The notes beneath the pieces are model-generated. The model had not been told where the DNA came from and searched no databases. It saw only the letters and a list, made by a program, of their open reading frames with translations. Of a DNA stretch of 64,000 nt, positions 37,800 through 47,063 are shown in pieces (positions within the stretch are counted from its first letter, which is position 1; every line of letters starts with the position of its first letter). Source of the DNA: Caballeronia hypogeia (lineage in GTDB: Bacteria; Pseudomonadota; Gammaproteobacteria; Burkholderiales; Burkholderiaceae); contig NZ_FCOA02000003.1 in NCBI RefSeq assembly GCF_001544875.2, positions 124,001 to 188,000 on the forward strand, written 5' to 3'. The position numbers were made by a program, and so were the translations under genes.

Positions 37800-37800
<1 letters not shown>
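37348..37800 (-). CDS. YfcE/MJ0936-type metallophosphoesterase
   Basis: Calcineurin-like phosphoesterase of 150 aa, cytosolic. Metal-binding motifs are complete: D8-x-H10 in LISDTHN, GDICKRD with D32, GNND around 54-57, HDIAD and the VTGHSHKP motif. The small size fits phosphodiesterases of the YfcE group, whose natural substrates are mostly unknown. Its ATG shares one base with the stop of the upstream TMEM175-like gene (TGATG), so translation is coupled. The frame is open far upstream but only as a shadow of that gene. Confidence 0.9.
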
Positions 37801-38384
<584 letters not shown>

Positions 38385-38473
38385 CGGGGGTCCTTGTGCC
38401 TGAATCGGTGCCGCCGATTATGAGCGAGCGTCGAAATCTTGTCGAACAGCTTGCATTGGCGCGCACGGCGCGC

Positions 38474-38503
38474 TTCTGATGCCTGCCGGCGCAATGGTAG
38501 AAT
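38474..38503 (+). promoter_or_regulatory. Promoter of tRNA-Leu
   Basis: TTCTGA and TAGAAT spaced by 18 bp; the -10 matches at five of six positions. A start near 38510 would lie seven bases before the mature tRNA end, which is usual for single tRNA genes. Confidence 0.55.
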
Positions 38504-38516
38504 CGCGTCCGCCCTT

Positions 38517-38601
38517 GCCGGGGTGATGAAATTGGTAAACATAGCGGACTTAAAATCCGCCGCCTCACGGCTTGCCGGTTCGAGTCCGGTCCCCGGCACC
38601 A
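38517..38601 (+). tRNA. tRNA-Leu, anticodon TAA
   Basis: The 85 bases fold as a class II tRNA. Acceptor arms GCCGGGG and CCCCGGC pair perfectly and are followed by A and an encoded CCA. The anticodon stem GCGGA/TCCGC holds the loop CTTAAAA with anticodon TAA. The variable arm CGCCTCACGGC is long, as expected for leucine. The T-arm is GCCGG TTCGAGT CCGGT. It decodes UUA and UUG codons, the first of which is rare in a genome with this GC content. Confidence 0.97.
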
Positions 38602-38729
38602 TAGTGGCGCTTGATGATCTTCAGCCGCCACCGCCGCGCGGCGCCCTACGGCCGGATGCCCCAGCGGCCCCGATACCCGCCGCGCTCGCCGACCACGCGC
38701 ATCGTCGCGCACCTTTCCGTCCACCACAC

Positions 38730-40199
38730 ATGCAAACTGACTACGTGGCGAAAGACACGTCCGGCATCGCCAGCAAGGTTTATTTCGGTTTCGCGGCGGT
38801 CGTCATCCTGTATGCGCTCGGCCTTTCGTTCTCCACGCTGCGCCAGAGCTATTCCTTCTGGCTCGACGAGCTGTTCTCCGTCACGGCCAGCGATCAGAGT
38901 CTGCATTCGATGTTCACGCTGATTCTGTCCGACGTTCATCCGCCGCTCTATCAACTGGTCCTGAAACTCTGGATCGCGCTGTTCGGCGACAGCGACATCG
39001 CCACGCGCTCACTCAGTTGGTGCGCGGCGCTGATCGCGATTCTGCCGGTGTATCGAACATGTCTTCCGATGGGAAAATCCTGTGCGATCACCGCGGTTCT
39101 GCTGCTGACCACGAGCACGCTATTCGGCTTCTATGGGAACGAAACGCGCGCCTATGCGTTCCTGATGATGTGGTCCGCATTCGCGTATCAGCGCTTTTCG
39201 GACGTGGATGAAACACGTCGCCCGAGCGCGTTCTTGCTGAATTGCTTGATTCTTTCGCTGGTCCATTATTTCGGGCTTCTTTTCGCCTGGGTTCTGCTTC
39301 TGATCTCGGCATGGACCTTCAGACGCAACAAGGCATCGCTCGCGGCGCTCGCGCTGACGTTCGCGCTCACCTGCGTCTGGCCGGTCTTTCACGTGATGCT
39401 CGGCACGGTTTCGTCGAAGGCCAACGGCAACTTCTGGATTCACATCAACGGCGCGCTGGAAACGCTTTCGACCGCCGCTTTCAGCCTCTTTCCGATTTAC
39501 GGAACGCTGGCCGGCATCGTTCTCGTCGCGTGGCTGCTGGTGATCCTGGCCTCGACCTTCGCGTCTGCCACGCTACGCGCGAGCCGCGACCCGCTCGTGC
39601 TCAACGCCCGAAAAACCGTCCTCGCGATCCTGGGATTTCTGGCGCTGTTGTGCATCGTCGATCATTTCACGCCGATGTCCACGCGCCGCAATTACATCGT
39701 CCTGCTGCCGCCGGCGTGCGTGCTGGCGGCGCACACCATTCACCTCGTGCGCACGTGGAGCCCGAGACTCGCCGCGCCGATGTTTGCACTGGCGCTCGCT
39801 TGCGGCATCGCGAGCACCGGCTACGTCGCGAGCGCGCTGAACGAGAAGACTCACCCGGTCGAGGACTGGCAAGGCGCGGCTCAGTACATCGTCGATCACG
39901 ACGCCAACATGAACGTGTACTTCGTGACGAACAGCTACGCGAACACCTGGCGCATGCTGACGTCCACGTTCTATCTGAACAAGCTGAGCGGCGGCAGGAT
40001 CAACGCGAAGCCGCTCGTTCCGGGCGAGACCCGGATTACCGCGCCCGCGCTGATCTTCGTCGCGCATTTTCCGTTCGGCGAACAGTTCTTGAACGCGATG
40101 AAGGCAGCCGGCGCCACGCAGCGCTTCCCGGCCGGGCCGTTCAATGATGTCGTGGCATCGGTATTTCGTGTCGATGCGCCCGCTTCCGATGGCAAGTAG
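38730..40199 (+). CDS. GT39-type membrane glycosyltransferase (ArnT/PMT-like)
   Basis: Polytopic membrane protein of 489 aa, GT-C superfamily. The first periplasmic loop has the acidic motif SFWLDELFSVTASDQS and, 20 residues on, SDVHPPLYQLVLKLW, the typical layout of dolichol/undecaprenyl-phosphate-sugar-dependent transferases. Around ten helices follow and a soluble C-terminal domain ends the protein. The start at 38730 was chosen because earlier codons run through the tRNA gene. Acceptor and sugar are unknown. It directly follows the tRNA-Leu 3' end and is followed by a second GT-C enzyme, which suggests a small cell-surface glycosylation unit. Confidence 0.82.
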   Translation: MQTDYVAKDTSGIASKVYFGFAAVVILYALGLSFSTLRQSYSFWLDELFSVTASDQSLHSMFTLILSDVHPPLYQLVLKLWIALFGDSDIATRSLSWCAALIAILPVYRTCLPMGKSCAITAVLLLTTSTLFGFYGNETRAYAFLMMWSAFAYQRFSDVDETRRPSAFLLNCLILSLVHYFGLLFAWVLLLISAWTFRRNKASLAALALTFALTCVWPVFHVMLGTVSSKANGNFWIHINGALETLSTAAFSLFPIYGTLAGIVLVAWLLVILASTFASATLRASRDPLVLNARKTVLAILGFLALLCIVDHFTPMSTRRNYIVLLPPACVLAAHTIHLVRTWSPRLAAPMFALALACGIASTGYVASALNEKTHPVEDWQGAAQYIVDHDANMNVYFVTNSYANTWRMLTSTFYLNKLSGGRINAKPLVPGETRITAPALIFVAHFPFGEQFLNAMKAAGATQRFPAGPFNDVVASVFRVDAPASDGK

Positions 40200-40306
40200 G
40201 CGGCATCGGGCGCCCGGATTTCCATGCTGTAACATGCTGGCCGAGAAAGCGGTCTCGTCGTGGCGGCAAACCGCTCGCGCCACGGAAACACATCATCCTG
40301 AAGGTC

Positions 40307-41794
40307 ATGAACACAAATCGTCCTGGCTATGAACGCCAAATCGGCGTGACGATTGCGGGCGCCGTCATCCTGCTGGCCGCGCTCGCGTACTTCTTCCATC
40401 TCTACACGTCGATCTGGCGTTACACGATGGACGATTCGTTCATATCGTTCCGGTACGCGCGCAACATGGTCGAGGGGCATGGATTGCGCTTCAACCCGAC
40501 CGATCCGCAGCCAAACGAAGGATTCACGAGCGTGCTTTGGCTGCTCGCCATGGCGCCTGCGTTCTTTACGTCGCTGCCAGCCGAGATCTATGCCAAGGGC
40601 GTGAACCTCTGCTTCGTCCTGTTGACGGCCGCGCTCATTGGCCTGTCCATTGCGAGATCGATCGAAACGACGCGCTCCACGTCCCTCGCGCGTCTGTTGC
40701 CGTGGATCGGCGCAAGCGCCTGGCTGTGCTTCTATCCGGTCACGGTGCTGTCGGTGTCGGGCATGGAAACGGCGATGTCGGCGCTGCTCGTCGCACTCGG
40801 CGCTTACCAGGTTCTCAAATTCGAGCGCGGCGTGACGCCGCGCTCGGGCGCTCTCTTCGCCCTCACGTTGCTGGCCATGGGTCTGGCGCGGCCGGACCTG
40901 AACCTGCTCGCGGTCATCATGTGCGCAAGCGTAGTTCTCACCGCCGCGAGCAAGGAAGAAAAATCGATTCTGCTTCGCGCCGGGCTTTCGTATGTCCTGG
41001 CCGGCGCGTTGTATTTCATTTGGCGCTGGTGGTATTTCGCGAGCTTTCTGCCTCTGCCTTTCTACATCAAGGGAACAGGGGCCGGATTCCAGGGCCTGCC
41101 GAACGTCGTCGCGTTCCTGAAGGAACCGCTGATCGCGCTGAGCGTGCTGGTCTCGCTGGCGTCGACCGGTAGACGTCGGGGCTTGTTCATCGGTGCAATC
41201 GCGCACATGCTGTTTTTCACGAAGCCGGAACACCTGATGGGCGAAGGTCACCGCTTCCTGATGCCGATCGTGCCCATCCTGCTTGTCGTCATGATGAGCA
41301 CGGCCGCGCGGGTCTTGCAGCCGCGCGCGCTCAGCATCGGCGCGCCGATGCTGGCGTGTCTGGCGATCGTGCTGAGCCTCGCCTCCGTCAAGCCAAGCGA
41401 GATGGCATTCATGAATACCTACGCCCACGCGCTCGAATCGACCTATGGCGCGATCGGCGAGGGCCTGAAAAAGGAAAAGGCTCAGGGCGTAGTGGCTGTG
41501 AGTTCGGTGGGGCTGATCTCGTACACGTCCAACTGGTCCGTGATCGACATGTTTGGATTGTGCAACTCGACAATCGCGAAGCATCCGGAAGAGCGGCTCG
41601 CCGTCACTTTCGGAGCGAGTCCGGAATACATCATTCTCGTCTCCTCCAGCAAGGACAAGTACACGCCCTACATCTCGCAACACCGCAGTGACTTCAACCA
41701 GCAGATCTTCGATACGGCCATCGCGCGACAGTATCGGATCGACCGGGTCGAGGAGTTTTTTCCGGGGTTTTATCTGTTCGTGCTGAAGCGGTAA
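40307..41794 (+). CDS. GT-C membrane glycosyltransferase (AftB-like)
   Basis: Membrane protein of 495 aa with about ten helices. The first extracytoplasmic loop carries the paired acidic motif YTMDDSFISFRYARNMVEGH and then RFNPTDPQPNEGFTSVLW. This motif pair occurs in arabinofuranosyl and related polyprenyl-phosphate-dependent transferases such as AftB. A hydrophobic core and a soluble C-terminal domain (about 375-495) follow. Donor and acceptor are unknown. It is 107 bp after the GT39-type gene on the same strand and has no polysaccharide synthesis genes next to it, so the pair would decorate something made elsewhere. Confidence 0.75.
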   Translation: MNTNRPGYERQIGVTIAGAVILLAALAYFFHLYTSIWRYTMDDSFISFRYARNMVEGHGLRFNPTDPQPNEGFTSVLWLLAMAPAFFTSLPAEIYAKGVNLCFVLLTAALIGLSIARSIETTRSTSLARLLPWIGASAWLCFYPVTVLSVSGMETAMSALLVALGAYQVLKFERGVTPRSGALFALTLLAMGLARPDLNLLAVIMCASVVLTAASKEEKSILLRAGLSYVLAGALYFIWRWWYFASFLPLPFYIKGTGAGFQGLPNVVAFLKEPLIALSVLVSLASTGRRRGLFIGAIAHMLFFTKPEHLMGEGHRFLMPIVPILLVVMMSTAARVLQPRALSIGAPMLACLAIVLSLASVKPSEMAFMNTYAHALESTYGAIGEGLKKEKAQGVVAVSSVGLISYTSNWSVIDMFGLCNSTIAKHPEERLAVTFGASPEYIILVSSSKDKYTPYISQHRSDFNQQIFDTAIARQYRIDRVEEFFPGFYLFVLKR

Positions 41795-41858
41795 GGCGCA
41801 GCCTGCACGTGTGACAAGGAGGACGGCATCGCAGCCTGACCGCGAGCCGGCACCGGCC

Positions 41859-42071
41859 TCACACCGCACTCAACAACCGCTCCGCATCCCGTACCGCATC
41901 GAGCAGCGCCTCGATGGCGGTATCGCGGTCGAGCAGGCACAGGTGCTCGATATCGAAAGGCAATGCGTCCACGCCGACGAATCGCACCGTGCCCCCGAAG
42001 CAGTCGCGCGTTCTGCCGCGGCGAACCGACGCGATGTAGTTCGGGGTGACATAGAGCGCAACGGGCATCAT
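41859..42071 (-). CDS. 70-aa hypothetical protein
   Basis: Short frame starting with two Met codons and preceded by GGAGG five bases upstream, a good ribosome binding site. The product begins MPVALYVTPNYIASVRRGR and ends in an acidic helix (AIEALLDAVRDAERLLSAV). No signal peptide or membrane segment. I do not recognise the family. The good start site and plausible composition make it likely to be real. Confidence 0.55.
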   Translation of the reverse strand: MMPVALYVTPNYIASVRRGRTRDCFGGTVRFVGVDALPFDIEHLCLLDRDTAIEALLDAVRDAERLLSAV

Positions 42072-42198
42072 GACGGCCTCCGCGACGGGCTGGTGCGGCC
42101 GGTTTCATCCGGTCGATGGCCAAAAGTCTAGCCGTGCCCGCCACCGCACAGCACCCGCTTCACGCGGGGAGCCGCTCCCCCACCGACGGAGCCCCCCG

Positions 42199-42504
42199 CT
42201 ACACCGAATGCCCAAGCACCCGCGCGACGTAATGCCGTCCCCACGCCTCCCCATGCGCGATGGCCTCGGCGACCGTCTCGAACGGACCGTGATCGCCGGT
42301 CATCTCGCCGGAGTCGTCGGCGAGCTTCGAGCCATGCACCGGCTTCTGGTCGATGCGGGTCACGCGCACGCGAATCGCGTAACCCTCGGGCGGCGCGCCG
42401 TCCGCGTCTTCGTCGGCGACGGCGGGATCGGCTGCGGCCGCGCGCGGTCTCGGCACGGCCCGCATGGCGAGCAGGTAGTCGCCTACTTCGATGTCCTTCT
42501 GCAT
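42199..42504 (-). CDS. 101-aa hypothetical protein
   Basis: Cytosolic-looking protein starting MQKDIEVGDYLLAMRAVPRP. GGAG lies nine bases upstream of this Met, while Met codons at 42519 and 42540 lack a site. An acidic, Ala/Asp-rich linker (about 25-45) leads to a segment YAIRVRVTRIDQKPVHGSKL and a final helix FETVAEAIAHGEAWGRHYVA that looks like a DUF of unknown role. No function can be given. Confidence 0.65.
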   Translation of the reverse strand: MQKDIEVGDYLLAMRAVPRPRAAAADPAVADEDADGAPPEGYAIRVRVTRIDQKPVHGSKLADDSGEMTGDHGPFETVAEAIAHGEAWGRHYVARVLGHSV

Positions 42505-42716
42505 GGCGGTCGTCTCCATCGATCGAAACGCGCTCGGCAAATGCCAATGCCGATTTTGCTACCGCATCGCGCGGTAAAACAAGCTACCGCGCGGCGCGCG
42601 CGGCCCGCCGCGATGCTCTACAGTGATGCACTGCGGCGAACATGTTATAAAGTTTCGCCCCGACCTTCTTCACGTTCCGATGCGCCAGCCGCATCGGGCA
42701 TCGACCGAATTACCCG

Positions 42717-43070
42717 ATGAACCCTCGCATCCGCGCCTGTCTGCCGTTCCTGCTCTCGATTCCGCTCGCCTGGCTCGGCGGCTGCACGTCCTATTACAAG
42801 AACGTCGAGGCCTGCAAGGAGAAGGTCCGCGCCGATTACCCCGACGCCGCGAGCGCGCCGCTGAAAATCACCGGCTCCGGCGCGAGTTATCATGGCTCGC
42901 GGGTCGTCGTGCACGGCGTGATCACCAACCCGCCCAAGCCGCCCGCCGACAAGCCGGCCCGGGTGCCCGCTGCGGCCGAATGCACCTTCGCCCAGGAGTC
43001 GATGACGGGGTTCCAGTGGCTCGTGCCCGCGAAGCTCGCGCCCAAGCCGAAAACCGACGACGACGAGTAA
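42717..43070 (+). CDS. Small predicted lipoprotein
   Basis: Protein of 117 aa with a lipoprotein signal peptide (residues 1-22, lipobox LGGC, Cys at about 23). The mature part is hydrophilic, with a Lys/Pro-rich C-terminus (KPPADKPARVP, then LAPKPKTDDDE), and contains two further Cys. It probably sits in the outer membrane facing the periplasm. The family is not recognised. It precedes the phosphodiesterase gene by 48 bp on the same strand. Confidence 0.72.
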   Translation: MNPRIRACLPFLLSIPLAWLGGCTSYYKNVEACKEKVRADYPDAASAPLKITGSGASYHGSRVVVHGVITNPPKPPADKPARVPAAAECTFAQESMTGFQWLVPAKLAPKPKTDDDE

Positions 43071-43118
43071 CGACAACAAGTCATACCGAAACCCGCCGCG
43101 TCGAGGAGACATACGCGC

Positions 43119-43916
43119 ATGCTGCTCGCCCAGATCAGCGATCTGCACATCACGCCGCCGGGCACGCTCGCGTACGGCCGCGTCGATACGGCCGCTTTCC
43201 TCGCCCGCGCCATCGATGCGCTCAATGCGCTGGATCCGCGCCCCGACGCCGTGCTCGTCACGGGCGATCTGGTCGACGCGGGCGGCATCGACGAATACCG
43301 CCATCTGCGCAGCTTCCTCGACCGTCTGCATATGCCGTGGCGGCTGCTGGTCGGCAACCACGACGACCGCGACCATTTCCGCGCCGTGTTCGCCGACCGT
43401 CCCGAGCTGGCGGGCGACAGCTTCGTGCAATACGCGTTCGACGCGGGCGCCGTCCGCGTGATCGCGCTCGACACGCTCGATCCCGGCTCCGGAGCGGGAC
43501 GCCTCTGCGCCGCGCGCCTCGCGTGGCTCGAAGCCGAACTCGAGGCGTGCCGGGACCGGCCGGTCCTCATCGGCATGCATCATCCGCCGATCAGGTGCGG
43601 CATCGGCTTCATGGACGACATTCGCCTGGCCCCGGAGGACAGCCGCGCGCTCGACGCTCTCGTGCGGCGTCATCCGAACGTCGAGCGGATCGTGTGCGGC
43701 CACGTGCATCGCGCGATCAGCAGCCGCTTCGGCGGCACCGTCGTGTGGTGTGCGCCATCGACCGCGCACCAGGTCGCGCTGCAACTGAAACCCGATGGCC
43801 CGGAAGCGCTGGTCATGGAGCCGCCCGCGTTCGGGCTGCATCTCTGGCAGGCGGACACGGGACTCATCACGCACTGCGTGAGCGTCGATCAGGGCGGTGG
43901 CCCGCAGCCGTTCTGA
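43119..43916 (+). CDS. CpdA-like metallophosphoesterase
   Basis: Calcineurin-like phosphodiesterase of 265 aa. All metal-binding motifs are present: D8-x-H10 in QISDLHI, VTGDLVDAGG, VGNHDDRDHF, GMHHPPI and CGHVHRAI. Overall it resembles class III cyclic-nucleotide phosphodiesterases such as CpdA and YfcE relatives, so a 3',5'-cAMP or phosphodiester substrate is likely but not proven. No membrane segment or signal peptide. A GAGGAGA ribosome binding site lies 10 bases before the ATG. Confidence 0.87.
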   Translation: MLLAQISDLHITPPGTLAYGRVDTAAFLARAIDALNALDPRPDAVLVTGDLVDAGGIDEYRHLRSFLDRLHMPWRLLVGNHDDRDHFRAVFADRPELAGDSFVQYAFDAGAVRVIALDTLDPGSGAGRLCAARLAWLEAELEACRDRPVLIGMHHPPIRCGIGFMDDIRLAPEDSRALDALVRRHPNVERIVCGHVHRAISSRFGGTVVWCAPSTAHQVALQLKPDGPEALVMEPPAFGLHLWQADTGLITHCVSVDQGGGPQPF

Positions 43917-44111
43917 AATCTGCCATTCGGCATCGTCTTTCCGAGACTCGCGAATCGCCGGCAGTCGGGTGGCGCTTCATCGCGCATCGCGTTGTAATTT
44001 TCTGTGCCAACTTGATTGCCCGCCCTCGAAAGCCTCTCCGCTTGCCGTAGATTTAGGACGCGCATAGGAATCGTCTGACTAAAGCGCGTCAACCGATAAA
44101 CCGGAGAGACT

Positions 44112-44532
44112 ATGAAAACGGCAATGAAGCAAGCGGGCCTGCTTGCCTTGCTCACCACCGCCTGTTCCATCGCCCATGCCAGTTGGGATTGCCGCACGTC
44201 GCAGCGGATGGCGCATGCAGACTTCCGATAGCTGGACCGGCTCGGACAAGCTGGCGCATTTCGCGGCGTCCACGCCGTTCGGCGCGCTCGGCGCCTATTT
44301 CACGCGCGACACGGCGCATCCGGTCGTCTACGGGACGTTGATCGGTACTGCGCCCGGTCTCGCGAAGGAAATCTTCGACGGCACGTGTCCGTCGGCTGGC
44401 TTCTCCTACAAGGACCTGACCGCCGACGTGCTCGGCGCGCTCGTGGGCGCATCGCTCGCGCACTGGGCGATCACCTATCATCGCGACTCGCGCGGTACGC
44501 TTGTCGGGCTCGCCTACAGCGACCGGTTCTGA
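44112..44532 (+). pseudogene. YfiM-like exported protein, frameshifted
   Basis: The gene appears broken. An ATG at 44112 with GGAGAG six bases upstream opens a signal peptide (MKTAMKQAGLLALLTTACSI, then AHASWDC) that runs into TAG at 44229. The conserved body continues in the next frame, from about 44215 to 44532, with DSWTGSDKLAHFAAS, APGLAKEIFDGTCPSAGFS and YKDLTADVLGALVGASLAHW, a pattern like E. coli YfiM. Neither half works alone: one is only a leader, the other lacks a leader. A one-base insertion or two-base loss near 44200-44228 would explain it; a sequencing error is also possible. No slippery heptamer was seen. Confidence 0.78.
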
Positions 44533-44619
44533 GCGCCGGCATGGCGCGCGTGCCTTGCGTATGATTTCGGACTGGCCGCGAGCGGCCCGCACCGAACCTT
44601 CCGACGACGCCACGAGCCT

Positions 44620-45825
44620 ATGTCCGCACCGTCCCGAGACTCTTCCTCCACGCACGATCACGACCGTCATCCGCACTACTCGCGCGGCACGCTTTGGCTG
44701 CTCGCGACCATCGCGGGCGTGTCGGTCGCGAACATCTACTTCAACCAGCCTCTGCTCGGCGACTTTCGCGCGAGCTTTCCGGAGAGCGCCTGGCTGATCG
44801 GCGCCGTGCCCGCCTCGACCCAGCTCGGCTACGCGCTCGGCATGCTCCTGCTCGCGCCGCTCGGCGACCGCTTCGACCGGCGGCTTTTGATCCTGCTGCA
44901 ACTCGCGGCGCTCGGCGTGTCGCTGATCTTCGCCGCGAGCGCGCCTTCGCTCGTCGTGCTGATCGCGGCGAGCCTCGCGATCGGCGTCGTCTCGACGATC
45001 GCGCAGCAGGCCGTGCCCTTCTCCGCCGAACTCGCGCCCGCCGCCGAGCGTGGCCACGCAGTCGGCACCGTGATGAGCGGGCTGTTGCTGGGCATTCTGC
45101 TCGCACGCACGGTGTCGGGCTTCGTCGCGCAGTATCTGGGCTGGCGCGCGGTGTTCTACGCATCCGTGCTCGCGACGGTCGCGCTGGCGGCGATCGTGAT
45201 CGCGCGGCTGCCGAAGAGCCGGCCGACCTCCACGCTGCCCTACGGCAAGCTGCTCGGCACGATGTGGCATCTCGCCGTGGAAAATCCCGCGCTCCGCGAA
45301 GCCGCGACGACCGGCGGCGCGCTGTTCGCCGCGTTCAGCATCTTCTGGTCGGTGCTTACGCTACTGCTCGCGGGCGAGCCGTTTCATATGGGACCGCAGG
45401 CGGCGGGACTGTTCGGCATCGTCGGCGCGGCGGGGGCGCTCGCGGCGCCGCTCGCGGGCAAATCCGCCGACAGGCGCGGGCCGCGCGCCGTGATCTCGCT
45501 GTGCATCGGGCTGGTCGCGGTGTCCTTCGTCGTGTTCGCGTTTTCGGCGCGGAGCATCGCGGGGCTGGTCGTCGGCGTGATCGTGCTGGATGTCGGCGTG
45601 CAGGCCGCGCAGATTTCCAACCAGTCGCGCATCTACGCGCTCAAGCCCGAGGCGCGCAGCCGGGTCAATACCGTGTACATGGTCGCGTATTTCATCGGCG
45701 GGGCGCTCGGGTCGGCGCTCGCGTCGCTCGCATGGCACGCGCTCGGCTGGACCGGAGTGTGTCTCGCCGGCCTCGCGGCGACGGGACTCGCGGCCTTCAG
45801 CCACTGGCGCGGCGGGCGGCGCTGA
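44620..45825 (+). CDS. MFS transporter
   Basis: Twelve-helix major facilitator of 401 aa. The first cytoplasmic loop has LLLAPLGDRFDRRLLILLQL, the MFS motif A, and its second-half counterpart is APLAGKSADRRGPRAVI. A His/Asp-rich N-terminal tail (STHDHDRHPHYSRG) precedes helix 1. The helix-1 segment SVANIYFNQPLLGDF resembles a group of drug- or sugar-efflux MFS proteins. Substrate unknown. It converges with the receiver-only gene, with no gap between stops. Confidence 0.87.
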   Translation: MSAPSRDSSSTHDHDRHPHYSRGTLWLLATIAGVSVANIYFNQPLLGDFRASFPESAWLIGAVPASTQLGYALGMLLLAPLGDRFDRRLLILLQLAALGVSLIFAASAPSLVVLIAASLAIGVVSTIAQQAVPFSAELAPAAERGHAVGTVMSGLLLGILLARTVSGFVAQYLGWRAVFYASVLATVALAAIVIARLPKSRPTSTLPYGKLLGTMWHLAVENPALREAATTGGALFAAFSIFWSVLTLLLAGEPFHMGPQAAGLFGIVGAAGALAAPLAGKSADRRGPRAVISLCIGLVAVSFVVFAFSARSIAGLVVGVIVLDVGVQAAQISNQSRIYALKPEARSRVNTVYMVAYFIGGALGSALASLAWHALGWTGVCLAGLAATGLAAFSHWRGGRR

Positions 45826-46269
45826 TCAGATGCGCTCGCGCGCGTAGTCGTGGAGCGCGTCGAGCACGCGGTCGAATTCGAGCGATTTGTCGAAGAAGCG
45901 GTGCACGCCGTACTGGCGGCAGCGCTCGCGGTAAGCCGGCAGCGCGTGATTGGTCAGCACCGCGACGAATGCGCCGCGCAGGCGTCCCGCGTCGCCGCTT
46001 TCCCTGAGCCATGCGAGCACGTCGATGCCCGAGCCGCGCTTGAGTTGCAGATCGACGATCACCGCGTCGAACGCCTGCGAGGACAACAGCGCGATGGCCT
46101 CCGCGGGCGCATCGGCGAAAGCGGTCACACGCCAGGGCCCGAGCGCGTCGATCGCCTCGGTCAGGCTGCGGCGGATGAGCGGCGAATCCTCGATCAGCAG
46201 CACGGCCAGCGGCGCGCGTTGCGGCGCCGCCTGCCCTGCTCGATCGTCGGTGGTCGTGTGATTGCCCAC
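45826..46269 (-). CDS. Stand-alone receiver-domain response regulator
   Basis: A receiver of 147 aa with no output domain. The phosphoacceptor is D73 in AVIVDLQLKRGSGIDVLAWL; the acidic pair is in LLIEDSPLIRRS, the Thr in AVLTNH and the Lys in FFDKSLEF. The start is a GTG placed nine bases after a perfect AGGAGG; a second GTG at 46293 lies upstream of that site and was rejected. It may act as a phosphate sink or relay for the CHASE3 kinase nearby. It precedes no partner kinase directly; the NarL-type regulator lies 58 bp upstream on the same strand. Confidence 0.87.
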   Translation of the reverse strand: MGNHTTTDDRAGQAAPQRAPLAVLLIEDSPLIRRSLTEAIDALGPWRVTAFADAPAEAIALLSSQAFDAVIVDLQLKRGSGIDVLAWLRESGDAGRLRGAFVAVLTNHALPAYRERCRQYGVHRFFDKSLEFDRVLDALHDYARERI

Positions 46270-46327
46270 GTCGGGCGTCCTCCTGTGCAGCACGGCGCTT
46301 GCCGAACGGCGGCCGCACGACGCGCCG

Positions 46328-46960
46328 CTATTCGATCAGCCCGTTCTTGATCGCGTAATAGGTGAGGTCCGCGTTATTCGCCAGCCGCATTTTTTCCAGC
46401 ACGCGCGCGCGATAGGTGCTCACGGTCTTCACCGACAAATGCAGCTCCTGCGCGATTTCCGTCGGAATCTGGCCGCCCGCGAGCTTGCAGAAAATCTGAA
46501 ACTCGCGCTCCGACAGCAGTTCGTGCGGGCGCTCCGCCGCGGGCCTGTCGAGCTTGTCCGCAAGCGCGTCCGCGATGAACTCGGACAGATAGCGATGCCC
46601 GCGCGCCACGGTGCGGATCGCGCGCACGATCTCGTCGGGCGCGGCGTCCTTGTTGAGATAGCCGTTCGCGCCCGCCTTGAGCAGGTTGATCGCGTACTGG
46701 CTCTCCGGAAAGCCCGAGAGCATCAGCACGCCCTGCTCCGGCCGAATCTGCTTGATGACGCGCAAGGTGTCGACGCCGTTCTTGTCCGGCATCGCGATGT
46801 CGAGCAGGACGACGTCGAAGGCCTGCTCGCGCACCCGCGCGATGGCTTCGTCGCCGGTCGCGGCCTCGGCGGCCACTTCCATGTCGGGCTCGTCCGCGAC
46901 GAACTGCCGGAACCCGCTGCGCACGATCGCGTGATCGTCGGCTATCAGGACTCGAATCAT
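46328..46960 (-). CDS. NarL/UhpA-type response regulator
   Basis: Protein of 210 aa: receiver (about 1-120) with D54 in VVLLDIAMPDKNG, and a LuxR-type helix-turn-helix at the C-terminus (LSEREFQIFCKLAGGQ, LSVKTVSTYRARVLEKM). Start at MIRVLIADDH; the longer frame upstream does not match the family. The probable kinase is the HisKA_3-type enzyme at 48392, since that kinase group pairs with NarL-type regulators, although the two are separated by three small genes and lie on opposite strands. Likely targets include the neighbouring ferritin-like and DUF1328 genes; that is inference. Confidence 0.92.
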   Translation of the reverse strand: MIRVLIADDHAIVRSGFRQFVADEPDMEVAAEAATGDEAIARVREQAFDVVLLDIAMPDKNGVDTLRVIKQIRPEQGVLMLSGFPESQYAINLLKAGANGYLNKDAAPDEIVRAIRTVARGHRYLSEFIADALADKLDRPAAERPHELLSEREFQIFCKLAGGQIPTEIAQELHLSVKTVSTYRARVLEKMRLANNADLTYYAIKNGLIE

Positions 46961-47063
46961 TCGCGTGGTCCGCGCTACCGGACGTTCTTGTAGTAATGGA
47001 TCGGCCATGTGATGAGCGCGCGGGACCGCAACGGCTCAGGGCAGCCCCGCGTCGTCGCCGCCT

